Source: Armigeres subalbatus (lineage: Eukaryota > Arthropoda > Insecta > Diptera > Culicidae). From it: a stretch of 64,000 nucleotides of DNA. The notes under the pieces were generated by a model. The model searched no databases. It had not been told where the DNA came from and worked only from the letters and a program-made list of their open reading frames with translations. The stretch is from positions 296,699,293 through 296,763,292 of the forward strand of contig NC_085140.1 in the NCBI RefSeq assembly GCF_024139115.2, in the 5' to 3' direction. Positions within the stretch are counted from its first letter, which is position 1. Each line of letters begins with the position of its first letter. Made by a program: the position numbers and the translations under genes. Of the stretch, positions 34,560 to 46,462 are shown one piece after another.

Positions 34560-35060
34560 TAAATTAGCGACCCTCAGGTCCAACCAAAAGACCTCCGCTG
34601 ACAAAAAAACTTTATTTATTGGATACAACAATAAAGCAACTTAAACTTGTTGAGATTATGGAGCATACGACTTACTTACTAGGGGTGCTCGAGTTGCCTG
34701 ATCAGGTAGGGGACCAGGGAAACCCGCATGCCTCTGTGGGTGGGACTAACACTCGGTTTAGCTGGATCTAGATTTATTGGTACAGCCCTCCATCTTCGAG
34801 GAAGCGGCTAACCGCCAGCCAAGGCATCTCATATTCCGTAGCTGGATTGAGGAATGTCAAACTTTGGACATTGGCAAATCACTCTATCTTTTTTTGTAGT
34901 TTCGACCTACCGCCGAAATTATTTGAAAATCCGGTGTGGCCGGTGCGAAGGCGGAATATGACTTGCCGATCCTCGAGACTTTGCAAGCCGCTCCAGGGGG
35001 TGCGGATCCTTCGACCTTCGATAGATGCGAGGTCCTGGAAGCTGCCCATTAATTCTCCCG
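34560..35060 (-). pseudogene. I-type LINE 3' end
   Basis: Minus-strand reading RQVIFRLRTGHTGFSNNFGG (about 34968-34908) is the conserved region just after RNase H in I-type LINEs. Beyond it the reading ALVDKL-like C-terminus of the 8.5-kb copy is paralleled here (DIPQSSYGI). The 3' end in element sense is AATAAATAAAG followed by T's, near 34600. The related remnant at 8480-10705 belongs to the same or a sister family. Confidence 0.62.
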
Positions 35061-35089
35061 CTCCTGGCTAACGATCCAGACTTTAACGT

Positions 35090-35285
35090 CAGCCTGGGGA
35101 ACCGATGTTTGGCCGAAACGGTTTGACGAAAAATGTAATTTGGCTGCAAGCATAAGATCGAATTGATAATTTGGCCGAAAAAGCTGTTTGCCCTAACAGG
35201 TTGTGTGGCCAAATAGGCCATGTGTCCGAAAATACTGTTTGACCGAAAGACTCGTTTGACCGAACGGGTCACCCGGTCACACGAC
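35090..35285. repeat. GGCCGAAA-type degenerate tandem repeat
   Basis: Phrases such as TTTGGCCGAAACGGTTTGAC, TTTGGCCGAAAAAGCTG and TTTGACCGAACGGG recur about every 20-24 bp. The same family recurs at 39990-40090 and 41395-41740. No coding function. Confidence 0.6.
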
Positions 35286-35704
35286 CAGAGATGTCCTACA
35301 CAATTGCCAAGAAAAATTTAACAATTGAATTAAATACATTAAGTGAGTGCAACTAATAGATGGATATTTGAGCTTTCGAAATGTCACTTCGATCCAGGGA
35401 TGCCAGATTTGAAGACATTTCTTCAATTTGAAGACATTTGAATCTCTGTGAAGACATTTATTTCATGAAGACATTTTGAAGACTTTTTAAAATATTTGAA
35501 GACTTACCTTCTTATTTAAAGATACTTGAAGACAATCAATAAGCCAGCCAATAGAAAATATAATTTGATTACTAACTTATAAATTTTGTGACTTCTATAT
35601 GCAGATCATATAAATATTTCAAAATTTATATATAATAGACTAATGTTTCGGGCTTAAAAATTCAAACGTAAAAACACAAGGTTAAAAGATTATTATTCTT
35701 CCAT

Positions 35705-36060
35705 TTACTCCCAAAAAAAAAAAAAAAATTTTTTATTTTTTTTATTGCTCTTTATTGATCATTTAGTGGAAAAAATTTATTTTTTTATGGAAAAAATATA
35801 TTTATTTTGTGGAAAATTTTGTAATTGTTTATTGCTAATATTGATTTATTTATGGAAGTTTTGTATTTTTTTTAGTGGAACATTAATGGAAAATCCTTTT
35901 TTTAAATTGCTATTTTTGCTTTTAAAAGTGCTTATTCATTTTTGTTTTGTGGAAATTTTTTAATTGTTTATGGAAATTTTGTTTTATTTGTGGGAATTTT
36001 ATATTTATTTATTGCTCATACCCCTTTTTCTTTATTGGAAATTCTCACTTTTTATTGAAA
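35705..36060 (+). repeat. AT-rich repeat (TTATGGAAATTTTG), single arm
   Basis: Chains of TTATGGAA, TTGTGGAA and ATTGCTAATATTGATTTATT. It matches both arms of the foldback at 40489-41310 closely enough to be the same family, but has no inverted partner nearby. The ORFs in it are Phe/Leu-rich translations of the repeat. Confidence 0.72.
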
Positions 36061-36201
36061 TTTTCATTTTTGAACAGAAACAACTGTGTTCAAACTGACT
36101 TTTGCTTTTTATCTCACCTGTCATCCTGTCATCCTGACTTACTTTTGAGAATTAATGTCACTCCTGAACTTTCTGAATTTTTTCCATTCTATTCTTTATA
36201 G

Positions 36202-36278
36202 TCAACAACCAGATACGTATTTCGTTTCCTCCTAGAGAAGTTTCCAAGTAGGAAACGAAATACGTATCTGGTTGTTGA
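36202..36278. repeat. Perfect 29-bp-arm hairpin
   Basis: TCAACAACCAGATACGTATT ... at 36202-36230 is repeated exactly inverted at 36250-36278 around a 19-nt loop. It may be a very small MITE or a hairpin remnant. Flanking bases show a weak continuation of the symmetry. Confidence 0.8.
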
Positions 36279-36282
36279 TACA

Positions 36283-37244
36283 TAAAAAGTGAATAGTGGA
36301 AGTAAATGGAAGAATAATAGTCTTTTAACCTTGTAGCATTTCCCCTAAGACGCTCTAAAATAATTAATCGTAAAAACACATATACACTAACCGGTTGATA
36401 AGGTTGACAACTGCAACACATATTAGTTATGTGCTGGTTAAAAAATGGCAGCATTCGTTTAAATTTTCCTTGGTAGCGGTGGCGTTTTCGACGTGTCTGC
36501 TAAAAAGGTATTTCGATCATTGTATCGCAATGACCGATCTAATTATTTTCAAACAGCAAAACAAGACAGAATTTTACTATGAGTTGTTGGGCTAGAACCA
36601 TTTTTTTAAATTTATTTATAATTCATCTGATCTTTTCGGTATTCCCAGAATACCCGTCGAGAAAGAGAATAAATTTTGAAGAACTCGATGAATTTTCCGT
36701 GGATTTTAGAGAAAAAAATACAATGAAAATTCGTTTAAAAAAAATAATTCGTGTAAAATAAGGAGAATTGGGTCCCAAAGCCCTACCTCGTTTTGTTTGC
36801 AAACGATAGTCAGGAATACTTGAACCGAAGTTATAAAAATTCTGGTAAAAGTCTAAATCAGTAAAAATAATATTTTTTATTTAAGACATATTTTGGGCTG
36901 TGCAACATTTCAGAACGAATGAACCATCAGCCAAAACGTCAGGCCCATATTTTAACTGTCAAAGGTTAAGTCAAGTGCCCTGCGGTGATTTGATAGTGCG
37001 TTTGAATCATATTATTCCGTACGTCAAACAAGACCGAAAATGTCGAGGAAGTATTTTTCATCTATTTTTAAATTTCAAAATAAACAATGTTACTTTCGAT
37101 TTTTGAGTCAAATGGAAAACTGACGCGTTCATCGTTCTCTGAAAGAAATTGAATATCGATTCTTCATTTTGGGGCCCAAAAAATCGTGTAAAATAAAGAT
37201 AATTTCCCATTAATAGTCCGAGGAATTTCTCATAAAAATTCAAG
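36283..37244. other. No gene seen
   Basis: AT-rich. Small ORFs with no recognised product. Confidence 0.4.
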
Positions 37245-38745
37245 AGAATTGAAATTGGAAATTCTTTTCAAATTATCTTGGAAATTTATATTCCAGTATG
37301 GGCTGTAAAGGAATTCCCCCAAAATTTAAACCAGAAATTCATCTTAATTTCCACAAAATTATTTCTAAGTTCTTGCAGGAAAATCTTCTGAGCTCCTACA
37401 AAGAATTCATGTTTATTTCCACAAGAAATTTGTCTAAATTTTCGTGGTATATACTCCGGATTTGTATTTGAAAGTTAAGGGATGTCTCTTCGGATTCTCC
37501 ATGTACCACATTTTTACGAAAATTTTCACAGGAAATTATTTTCGTTTTTTTCTGACAATTTTCTTTAGTTTCCATAGAAAATTCTTAAGAATGTCGACAA
37601 TAAATTGAAATTGTTCAAATGGATATTTCTCAGAATGGCCACGGTAAATTATTTTTAATTTGTTCAGGAGAATATTCTGAAAAAAAAATCAGAGGAATTT
37701 CCTAAAAAAACGCCAGAGTTTTTATTAAAGACTCAGTAGAAAGTTCAGGGTAAACTCGTTACAGTTCCTTGTTGAATTCTTCCATGAATTCCTTTGATAT
37801 TTTTTCAAGAAATATTTTTGGGGTACTCTTCCAGTATTTTAACTGGGAATCCCTCTAAGAATTTCTCCAGTGAATACATCTCTGGAATTCTGGAATTTCC
37901 TCCTGGAATTCGTCAAGCAATTTCGTTAGAGATTTTTCAGAAAATTTCTCCAGAGTTTCCTTTGGAAGTACCTCTAGCAGCTCCTTCATAAGTTCGTCCA
38001 GAAATGTCTCCGTTAGATCCTCCAAGAATTCCGTCGCCCCTTCAGAAATTCCTTAGTTTGTTTCTTTCACGACTTCCTCCAGCAGATCTTCCAGGAATTG
38101 CTCTCGACGCTCCTGCAGGCATTCGATCGGAAATTTTTCTAAGAAGGAAGTTTCTCCAGGAATTCCTCTTGTTGATGCTCCGAGAATATTGCCAAAAGAT
38201 TCTCCAATAATACCTATTGAACTATACTCTGGAATTTCTCTGTTATTTCCTCCAGTAATTCTTTCGGAAATTCCTGCGCAATATTGCTGAGCAATACCTC
38301 AGGAAGTTCCTCCAAAAAGTTATCCAGAAGTTCTTCCGGAAGTTTCTTCAGAAACCTTTTCATTAACTGCTTCAGGAATTCTTCAGAAAAATCAATCCTT
38401 CAGTAATTCTTCCAGAAAATCCCTTCGGTATTTCTCCTGTAATTCCTCCGGAAGTTCCATTAGCATTTCATCCGGAAGATCTTTCAGAAATTTATCTGAA
38501 AGTTCCTTCAGAAAATCCTTAGGATGTTCCAACAGCAATTCCTCCGGAAATTCTTTTAGGGATTTCTTTAGAAGGTCTCCGAAAAATCCATCAGCAATTT
38601 ATCCTGAAGTTTCTCCAGAAATTCTTCCGGAAAATTCTTTGGAAAATCTTATGGAAGTTTCTTCAGGTATTTCACTGTGAATTTTTCCGAATCCCTACAG
38701 GCAATTCTTCAAAAATAAATTCAGAAGAATTCCACAAGGAAATTC
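37245..38745. repeat. Long degenerate tandem repeat (CTCCRGAAATTC type)
   Basis: About 1.5 kb of loosely periodic phrases, TTCCTCCGGAAATTC, TTCTTCCAGAAAAT and relatives, with a period near 20-24 bp and heavy drift. It is the same sequence style as 14230-14870 and 48830-50020. Apparent ORFs (37794-37991, 38004-38210) are repeat translations. Confidence 0.7.
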
Positions 38746-39230
38746 AGTCCGTTGGAATGATATTTAAAATCCGTTGGAATGATATTTAAAGACTCATTAG
38801 AAAATCCAAGGGATTGTCATTTCCCTTACTCATGAAGATTTAAAAGAATATTCTCTTGAATTCTAACAATGTGAGTGTTAAAAAATAAATACATAAAACA
38901 AGGAGATGATTGAAATTACAAACCTATTGGATTTTGAAATTTTTTCACTGATAATCATAATGTTGATATTGAAGACATTTGAAGACATTGTTTCTTAACT
39001 GTGAAGACTTTTGAAAATATCCCCTGGCATCCCTGCTTCGATCTGCCAAAATAATACACGCCGGGGCCACACGGGCGCGCCCACAGCAAATACACCGGCG
39101 TGTATTACACGTGTGAGAATAAAAGAGCAGATTTTTTGCCAACTGTCAAATAACTCAAATGTCAAAAAAAGCGTTCATGAATTCGTGAACTCACAAGTTC
39201 ACGGTGTATTTTTTCGTGAACAATAGCCAC
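38746..39230. other. No gene seen
   Basis: A tandem duplication of GGAATGATATTTAAA lies at 38754-38790. GAAGACATTTGAAGACATT phrases near 38975 echo those at 35410-35530. Otherwise plain. Confidence 0.4.
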
Positions 39231-39295
39231 GGATTCGGGTACACAGTCACGTTTTCTGGAACGTTTTGGGAAACGTGACTGGTATTCCCGAATCC
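39231..39295. repeat. Imperfect hairpin
   Basis: GGATTCGGGTACACAGTCAC is answered by the inverted GGATTCGGGAATACCAGTCA with a short centre. The flanks also carry CACGGTGTATTTTT twice in direct orientation (39200 and 39308), so a small foldback or duplicated element is likely. Confidence 0.5.
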
Positions 39296-39989
39296 ATGAA
39301 TTAAATCACGGTGTATTTTTGCTAGTTCATGAATTCGGGAACGCTTTTTTTGCGTGCTTAGGAAACAAAGGAATTTGCCATAATAGAAACCAACATTAAA
39401 GATAGTGACACTGGTACATGCGTTCCTAATATGGACTATGCAATTTTGGGGACTATCACGGATTTTAATGCGGTTTTTACATTTGTTTAAGGAGCAGATA
39501 GGTTGACCAGATCATTTCGACGAGAAAACGAGACATACACACTTGCAAAACGGGATATATCAAACCACCCTGTGACAATGTGTTGTATTTGAGAAAAGGC
39601 TACTTTTGGGGGGGGGATCGTCAAAAGACTGCATATCAAAGCACAATAGGGTAGGATTTTTAATTTCCCGTTCCGATTCCCTTTACTTTAAAAAAAATGT
39701 GGGGAAAATCTGTGGATAAGCATAACAAAAATCTCAAAAAAGAAAGAGCAAAAAAAATTTTTTTTTTATTTTTTTTTCACGTAAATACAGTGTTGATTCG
39801 ATTTTGTAACTCCCCGATTTTGTTTTTGATTTTATCACGTTTTCGACCCGATTTTGTCACCTTAAAAATAGTTTGAAAATTTTTAATGTATTTAATTCGA
39901 TTGTTAAAAATTGTGAAAAATAAAAGAGCAGATTTTTGCCAACTGTGTAGAACACCTCTGCACACGGCAAAAAATATCATTTGATAAAA

Positions 39990-40400
39990 ATATAATAGGG
40001 CCAAAAATGTCGTCCGGTTCCGCCAAACGACATTTTTGACCACATGGCCCTTTTCGTCCTTTGGCCGCAAGATATTTGGCAATACCCCGTAACGCTGGGT
40101 AGACACCTTTCCGTGGTGTGTTACGGTGTAAGATCTACCTCGGTCCCATTGTCAGCTACAGGCAAATCCTGACCCAAAGAATACCTTTCCCAATATCCAA
40201 TTCCGTGGTACTTATGAGGGTGTCGCTGAGTCGGTGGCCTCTCGTTAAGTAAGTACCACACCAACACTTCCTTCCCCTCCCAAGTTACGGTGAAGATGGG
40301 CGTGGCCAGGAGTAGTGGTCCTCATGCTTTTGTGATTTTTATCCTAGATTGAAATCAAGGACCCACCACCCACCTTGATTTCTGATAGCAATCTGAATAA
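39990..40400. repeat. GGCCGAAA repeat and unassigned dispersed repeat
   Basis: 39990-40090 has the GGCCxAAA / TTTGGCC wording seen at 35.1 and 41.5 kb. 40130-40400 is GC-richer sequence of dispersed-repeat character with no ORF or end recognised. Confidence 0.4.
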
Positions 40401-40488
40401 GGATTTCAAAAGAAAAACTGAGTATCACTAGTGTCCAATCTACGAAATACACCGTAACGACTAAAATAAATACTCCCCCTAAACAATT

Positions 40489-41310
40489 GGAAAATTTCCA
40501 ATAAAAAATTGAAAATTGCCAATAAAGAAATCAGGGTATGAGCAATAAATAAATATAAAATTCCCACAAATAAAACAAAATTTCCATAAACAATTAAAAA
40601 TTTTCCACAAAACAAAAATAAATAAGCACTTTTAAAAGCAAAAATAGCAATTACAAAAGAAGAATTTTCCATTCATGTTCCACTAAAAAAAAATACAAAA
40701 CTTCCATAAATAAATCAATATTAGCAATAAACAATTACAAAATTTTCCACAAAATAAATATAGTTTTTCCATAAAAAATGTATTTTTTCCACTAAATGAT
40801 CAATAAAGAGCAATAAAAAAATAAGAAAATTTCCAAAAAGAAATATAAAAAAGCAATCAAACTGTGCTTTTTTTCCATAGATGACCCCTCTTTGAAAGCG
40901 TTTGGAGTTCATGTGAAATTTCTTCAGCTTTATTGCTTTCTTGTATTTTTTTATGGAAATTTTCTTATTTTTTATTGCTCTTTATTGATTATTTTGTGGA
41001 AAAATTTTAATTTTTTATGGGAAAAAAAAATTTATTTTGTGGAATTGTTTATTGCTAATATTGATTTATTTATGGAAAATCAGTATTTTTTTTTCGTGGA
41101 ACATTGTCATTTCTTTGTGGAAAATTCTTCTTTTATAATAGCTATTTTTGCTTTTAAAAGTGCTTATTTATTTTTGTTTTGTGAAAAATTCTTAATTGTT
41201 TATAGAAATTTTGTTTTATTTGTGGAAATTTTATATTTATTTATTGCTCATACCCTGATTTCTTTATTGGTAATTTCCTTATTGTTTATGGAAAATTTCT
41301 AATTTTTAAT
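40489..41310. repeat. AT-rich foldback, ~370-bp arms
   Basis: 40489-40862 read on the minus strand matches 40943-41310 on the plus strand (chains of TTATGGAAATTTTGTTTTAT, GCTTTTAAAAGTGCTTATT, ATTGCTCATACCCTGATTTC) with a spacer of about 80 bp and small indels. A single-arm copy is at 35705-36060. The transcript would form a long hairpin. No protein is encoded; ORFs are repeat translations. Confidence 0.83.
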
Positions 41311-41394
41311 GGAAGTTTTATTTTGCTGCCCACCGTAACTATGCTATGCTATGCTATTCTCTGCTTTGGCCCAAGATATTTGGCAATTTGTTCG

Positions 41395-41740
41395 AATGCA
41401 GCTTTGCCGAAAAAACACGTAAAGTTGAATGTCATTTAGCCGACTTCTATTTTCCCGAAACGGTTATTAGGCCGAAAATGTCATTTGCCTGAAAAAGTCG
41501 TTTGCCTTAACACATTATGTGGCCGAAAAGTCGGCAGAAAATGTCCAAAAATATCAACCTGTTCGGCTAAATGGCCCTTTCTGCCAAAAGACCATTTCGG
41601 CCAAACGAATTTTTCGGAAAAAAGAGCAAATCGACCAAAAGACACTTTCGGGATTATGTTCATTTATACCAAATGATGTTTACGACCAAACAAACATCTC
41701 GGCTAAATGCCCTTTTCTGCCGAACGATGTTTTTGACTAT
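41395..41740. repeat. GGCCGAAA-type degenerate tandem repeat
   Basis: Repeated CATTTCGGCCAAACGA, TTTGCCTGAAAAAGTCG and GGCTAAATGCCCTTTTC phrases on both strand senses. Same family as 35090-35285. The overlapping ORFs at 41481-41875 are artefacts of the repeat. Confidence 0.6.
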
Positions 41741-41874
41741 ATTTCCATGGCTCCTAAATTATATATTCAACCGAACAACTTTCGGACGTGTGGCTTTGTG
41801 ACAACGAGAATATCTTTGAACGTCCACAGAAAATTCAGAAAAATCCTCAGCAAATTCTTTGGATTTTCTATATA

Positions 41875-42038
41875 GGGACACGGCAGGTATTTTCGTCTGT
41901 TCGTCATAGTCTCGAAAACCAATAAAAGAGACGCTTTTTTTTGTAAAACGTTCTGCTACAGTGGAGTTCTAGCAAATGTACGTTGCTTTCGTTGGTTTTA
42001 GCCCCTACGACGATGAACGGAAATACCTGCCGTGTCTC
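41875..42038. mobile_element. MITE with TA target site
   Basis: The left end GGGACACGGCAGGTATTTTC and right end (complement) GAGACACGGCAGGTATTTCC are inverted repeats, with TA on both sides (41873-41874, 42039-42040). 164 bp and non-coding. Confidence 0.78.
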
Positions 42039-42049
42039 TATATATTTTT

Positions 42050-43985
42050 TTTAGTTTCCACGAAAAGTTGTTTGAATTTGTCTAGCATATTGTTTTAAAT
42101 TTTCATTCTTCGGAAACATGATCGGGAAATTTTCCGGAATGTGCACCTAAATTCTTCCAAAGTCTTACAAAAATTACCTCTGAATTCCAAGGGGGACATC
42201 ATCGTAGTTTCGAGGACATTTTTTGGATAACATCGGAAAATTCTTTGGAATTTCAACACAATGTTCTTCTTAGATTTAAGATTTTGGAAATATTGTGAAT
42301 CGTTTCAAAGACGGCAGCTCCTAATGACTGTTTGTCTGTGAGCTTCCCATCAGTTAGTCCCCATTTAACGGCAAGTCAAACTTCGCTAATTTATGCCTTC
42401 GCTCTTCCGTTCTCTACGGGCATCATTCCGCTATCTGGTGACCCTAGGGCCCCGTAAAACTACCTGCTGACTGCAGGTCTCATCTTTCTTTCACGGTGAC
42501 TACCAAAAAAGGCCACTGCACCTAAGGAATCCCCTGCCTTGAATAATAGTGACTGGAGTTCCTGCATAGAGGCTCTTCACAATCAGCCTAGCTGGCTGCT
42601 TGCGACACTTCTTACACTCCTTGCCCTCTTGCGACTGACTTTTGGTGACGATTGAGCCCAAGCAAGTAGCCCCATAAATCAGTGGGCGCTCTCGCAAGTT
42701 CACGGGAGCAACTTTTTACGAGTGAGCTTTATGCGATTTTCGTCCCTGCTTGTCCGGACTCAACGGTGTGCAAAATTTATCACTTTCAAGTTTCGGTCTG
42801 GATCGACTTCAGGAAGTGGGACCACTTTTGCACCGGAGGAGCAGACTCGATGGGAAATTATACGATATTGTTCGGTGATGAGCGCAAGCTACACGAAAGG
42901 GACAGCAATGGTGCATGATAGTAACGGTAGCTTTATGTGTGACTGGGATTTCTTGTACGGTGGGTAAAAGTTTGTCTTATGAGTTATTGAGTTGAATAAA
43001 ACTCACCAATTTGTTGCCCTCACACTGTGTGGTTTACGGAAATTAATGGCATAGGAGGTAAAGCCGGTTGCGGTAACGTGTTGAGCAAATTGATGCAAAT
43101 TCCCTCAAAGAATCGAAATTTCATTTCATTATAAAAGTCATCCAAACAAACGAAGTCACGGAGTCACGATTCTGACATTGAATGCAAAAGTAAATTATGA
43201 CAAATTAATAACTCAACACTCTACGGCGGCGATGACGGCAGTTTAAACTCACGAATCGTGACTTTCTGCTGACCATGAAATTGAACATAAATCATCCCAA
43301 AATCACGCACATTGCCCGAAAATTAATTGGACTTCATGGTGATTTTCTCACGAAAAGTCGATACGGGGAAGACGACTAGAATAGCTATTTGTACCCATCG
43401 TTTGTCGTTCCGTCGACGATTTGGGAAGATTCCGACTCATATATGCTGAAACAACGGACGTTTGGATCAAAGAGAGGCACGTGAATAAGATAATCGGGTC
43501 ACGTCTTTGTTTGCATTAAACTCTGGAGTTGTGTTCACATTCTATGCCGAACCAAAGCCATGCCAAGAATTCCTGATAGTGATGGTTTTTCATCACACCT
43601 CTTCTCGAGTGATATATGCACGTACTTTCCGGTGATAATGACTCGATATTGTCTCACTTGTATAACGGGGGCGTACAAATGAAGTCAATTAACTTCAGAG
43701 AGGAAACATACCTACTGCATTGTTGAAGTGGGGACATTGTGTGCATTCGATTACTGGGAACCCGAGTAGAAGAAAATATTAATATCATGACAGATGACAC
43801 GGGCCTTTCCGCCAAAGGGCGAAGCCTTTGTGTCATTTGTAGTAGATTGCAAAAAAGTTTGGATATTTTCTCCACTTACTTGCAAAAATAAAAAATTTCC
43901 CCGAATGCTTCCAAAACATAGCTTATAAATTTCCCACATAAGTCGAAAGTCTCTTATTTGAAACCTACTAGCAGACATATTGTCA
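42050..43985. other. No confident gene
   Basis: Two overlapping plus-strand ORFs (42682-42918, 42722-42967) and a minus-strand Cys/Lys-rich one (42703-42500, ending before 42500) are open, but no family is recognised. GC content of 42300-42900 is higher than the surroundings, so unique or old coding sequence cannot be excluded. Confidence 0.3.
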
Positions 43986-43989
43986 CTAT

Positions 43990-44475
43990 GAAATAGGTTC
44001 CAATTAATTGGTCTAGTGAAGCTAAATATTTAGGACTTCTGTTAGATCAAAAATTAACTTTTAAAAATCACATTGAAGGCATTCAAGCCGAATGTAACAA
44101 ATATATTAAGTGTAGACAATTATGAACAGAAAATCAAAACTTTGTCTTAAGAACAAATGTTTGATTTACAAACAATTTTTTAGACTAGCCATGTTTTATG
44201 CTGTGCTGTTGCTGAAGGAAGAAGGCACTTCAGAGGATTCAAAATAAAATTTTGAAAATGATTCTGAAGTTGCCTCCGTGGTATAGAACCAATGAACTTC
44301 ATAGAATTTCGAATATTGCAACAAATGTCCAATAAAATAATTTCCAATTTTAGACAAGCTTAGACAACCTTTGTATAAATTAGGTTAAGTTTAGTTTAAT
44401 AACATAGTTAAGAACAATGTTAAGTAGTTAAGAACTGACTTGTCAATAATAACTTGTAATAAAGTTGAGTGGAAA
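43990..44475 (+). pseudogene. Jockey-type (Juan-like) LINE 3' fragment
   Basis: Plus-strand reading PINWSSEAKYLGLLLDQKLT, FKNHIEGIQAECNKYIK, then NRKSKLCLKNKCLIYKQFF and RLAMFYAV: the KYLGxxLDxxLTxxxHI region after the RT palm in Jockey-type LINEs. Small deletions and stops follow. The 3' part (44340-44470) is a UTR with AATAAAG near the end. Juan is the Jockey-type family described from Aedes; the name is by resemblance. Confidence 0.72.
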
Positions 44476-45137
44476 TACCATACATTTAAACTGATTAGTC
44501 GCCAATCAACCCAATAGCAAGCGAACTGCAAATTGCAATGGTAGATAGCAACATTGGTAATGATCATACCATTATTTTAAAAAATTTCAGCGCATTTTTA
44601 TTTCTTTATTTCGATAATCACGGTTCTGAACACATCGTTCAGACGGGAAAGAAGCAAGCAAATGATTTGGTACTTGTTCAAGAAGTGTCTTTTTTCGTTA
44701 TGTAAAATGACATTCCAGGAAAATGATAGAAGAAGCAAGCTTGATTCTGGCGTCACTAGGTAATACCGGTTGGAATAACAATTTCATCCCGAGCTTGTTT
44801 GTATTCAAAGGGAAAGCCAGAAGCTGACGGATGTTTGTGTCACTAATTGCAGGAATTGATTTACATTCATTATTGTTTCATGGATCAGTCACTGTCCTAT
44901 GCATCGATTGTTTGAACACCTACACCATTTAGTATCAATAGATAAATCATTCTTTCGTGACTCTCATTTGAGCATTGAACGTGTTCGGATTTCGCAAAAC
45001 CCGTTAACAACAGCTGGCATAATTTGGATTGAATTTCAAGCTATCAGATAACAACATCGCTTTCCTACATGTTTTGTCATTATATTATAAGTGCTATCAA
45101 CGTTAACATGTTGTCATCACATATATTAAGACCACTG
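44476..45137. other. No gene seen
   Basis: Plain AT-rich sequence up to the target duplication of the hAT-like composite. Confidence 0.4.
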
Positions 45138-45584
45138 GATCTAGTTCTGGGGTCTCCAGTTAGAACTTTTCCATTATTTGAGGTACCCCCTTTGTTTTTT
45201 TGCTGTTAATGAAAATAAGCTTAACTCATAAGATATATGGAAAATGGACCAAAAAATTTTTCTGATATTTTCATTTACATGAAACTTCCCAATTCAAATT
45301 AAGTTCGAAGCTTTTTAAAAAACAACCTTCCGAGCCTTTTGAAGAGAGGTTTCCGAGCCTCTTGAAAGGCGGTTTTCGAGCCACTTGAAAAAAGGCTTCT
45401 GAGCATCTTGAAAGGATTCCTCTTAACTGCTTGAAAGTATGTTTCCAAACCTCTCATAAAAAGAATTCCGAGCCTTTTAGAGAAAGGACTTCTGAGCCTC
45501 TTGAAAGGAGGCTTCCGAACCACTTGAAAGGAGGTTCACTAACCTTTTGGAATGAGGCCTCCGAGCCTTTTAAAGCCTTTTAAA

Positions 45585-46462
45585 AACCCAGATTAATCCA
45601 CCTAGCGGTGATGATACCTTTCTCGTGCGGTAAAAAAATAGTATTTTGGGCGAGATTTTGGGCATTACTTCTGAGCCCATAGTCCGATCCGGTCAATTTT
45701 CAATAGGAAACAGTCAGACAAGATTCTGCGTCGAATTCAACCTGTTGCGAGGAAATCGGTTGAGGGTAAGTGCATTAAAAGTGAGCTAAACTTTTTAACG
45801 CGCTTTTGTATGAAAAAAAGTATTTTGGCCGTAACTACCAAGCCCATTGTCCGATCCGTCCAATTTTTTAGTAGGAAATAATGGGGTAGGATACTGCGTC
45901 GAATGCAGCCTGTTGTGAGGGAATCCGTTTAGGGTAAGTGCATTAAACGTGGGCTAGACTTTTTCACGCACTTTTTTATGAGAAAAAGTATTTTGGCCAT
46001 AACTTCCAAGCCCATCGATCAAGGGTAAGTACAAAAAAAGTTAGCTAGACTTTTTTGATCTTTTGGTGCGCACACACACACATACACACACACACGCACA
46101 CACACTCAGACATCACCTCAATTCGTCGAGCTGAGTTGATTGGTATATTATGCTACGGGTCTCCGAGCCTTTTATAAAAAGTTTGTTTTTGGAGCGAACA
46201 TATAGCCTCTACGTATACTTTGTAGAAGACACCCTCCCCAGTTTTCATCCACCTATTTTAAAATCTTCATTTCTCGAAAACTAGTTGTTGAAAACAGTTC
46301 GAGTTCATGTTTTTCATGATTGATTGATGCTTGTATGGAAAACCATTAACTGTAACTGTTTTCAACAACTAGTTTACGAGAAATGAAGATTTTAAAATGG
46401 GTGGTAAGGAAAACTGGGGGAGGGCGATTTCTGGGTGTCTTACCCTATACGAGAAAGGCAAA
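45585..46462 (+). repeat. Dispersed repeat (CCTAGCGG ... ACGAGAAAGGC), copy 1
   Basis: Starts ATTAATCCACCTAGCGG, then GATACCTTTCTCGTG, and ends TACGAGAAAGGCAAAA, so CCTTTCTCGT and ACGAGAAAGG are inverted near the ends. An internal unit of about 160-180 bp beginning AGTATTTTGG is repeated about 2.5 times (45646, 45827, 45988). A CA-rich microsatellite lies at 46067-46105. A foldback MITE (about 46228-46438; arms with AAAATCTTCATTTCTCG) is inserted just before the end. Other copies at 58806-59230 and 61737-62095. Confidence 0.75.
46228..46438. mobile_element. Foldback MITE nested in dispersed repeat
   Basis: The left arm (AGACACCCTCCCCAGTTTTC ... GTTGTTGAAAACAGTT, to about 46310) is answered by an inverted right arm from about 46357. 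It splits the GTATACTTAGTATACGAG terminus that is intact in the copy at 58806-59230, so its position as a later insertion is certain; exact end bases are not. Confidence 0.7.

Noticed and set aside
35745..36201. Phe/Leu-rich ORFs resembling membrane proteins
   Set aside because: Direct translation of the AT-rich repeat that recurs as a foldback at 40.5-41.3 kb.
42500..42967. Open frames with Cys/Lys-rich or Ser-rich peptides as a host gene
   Set aside because: Three overlapping frames on both strands are equally open, with no splice pair or family likeness; kept only as an unassigned stretch.
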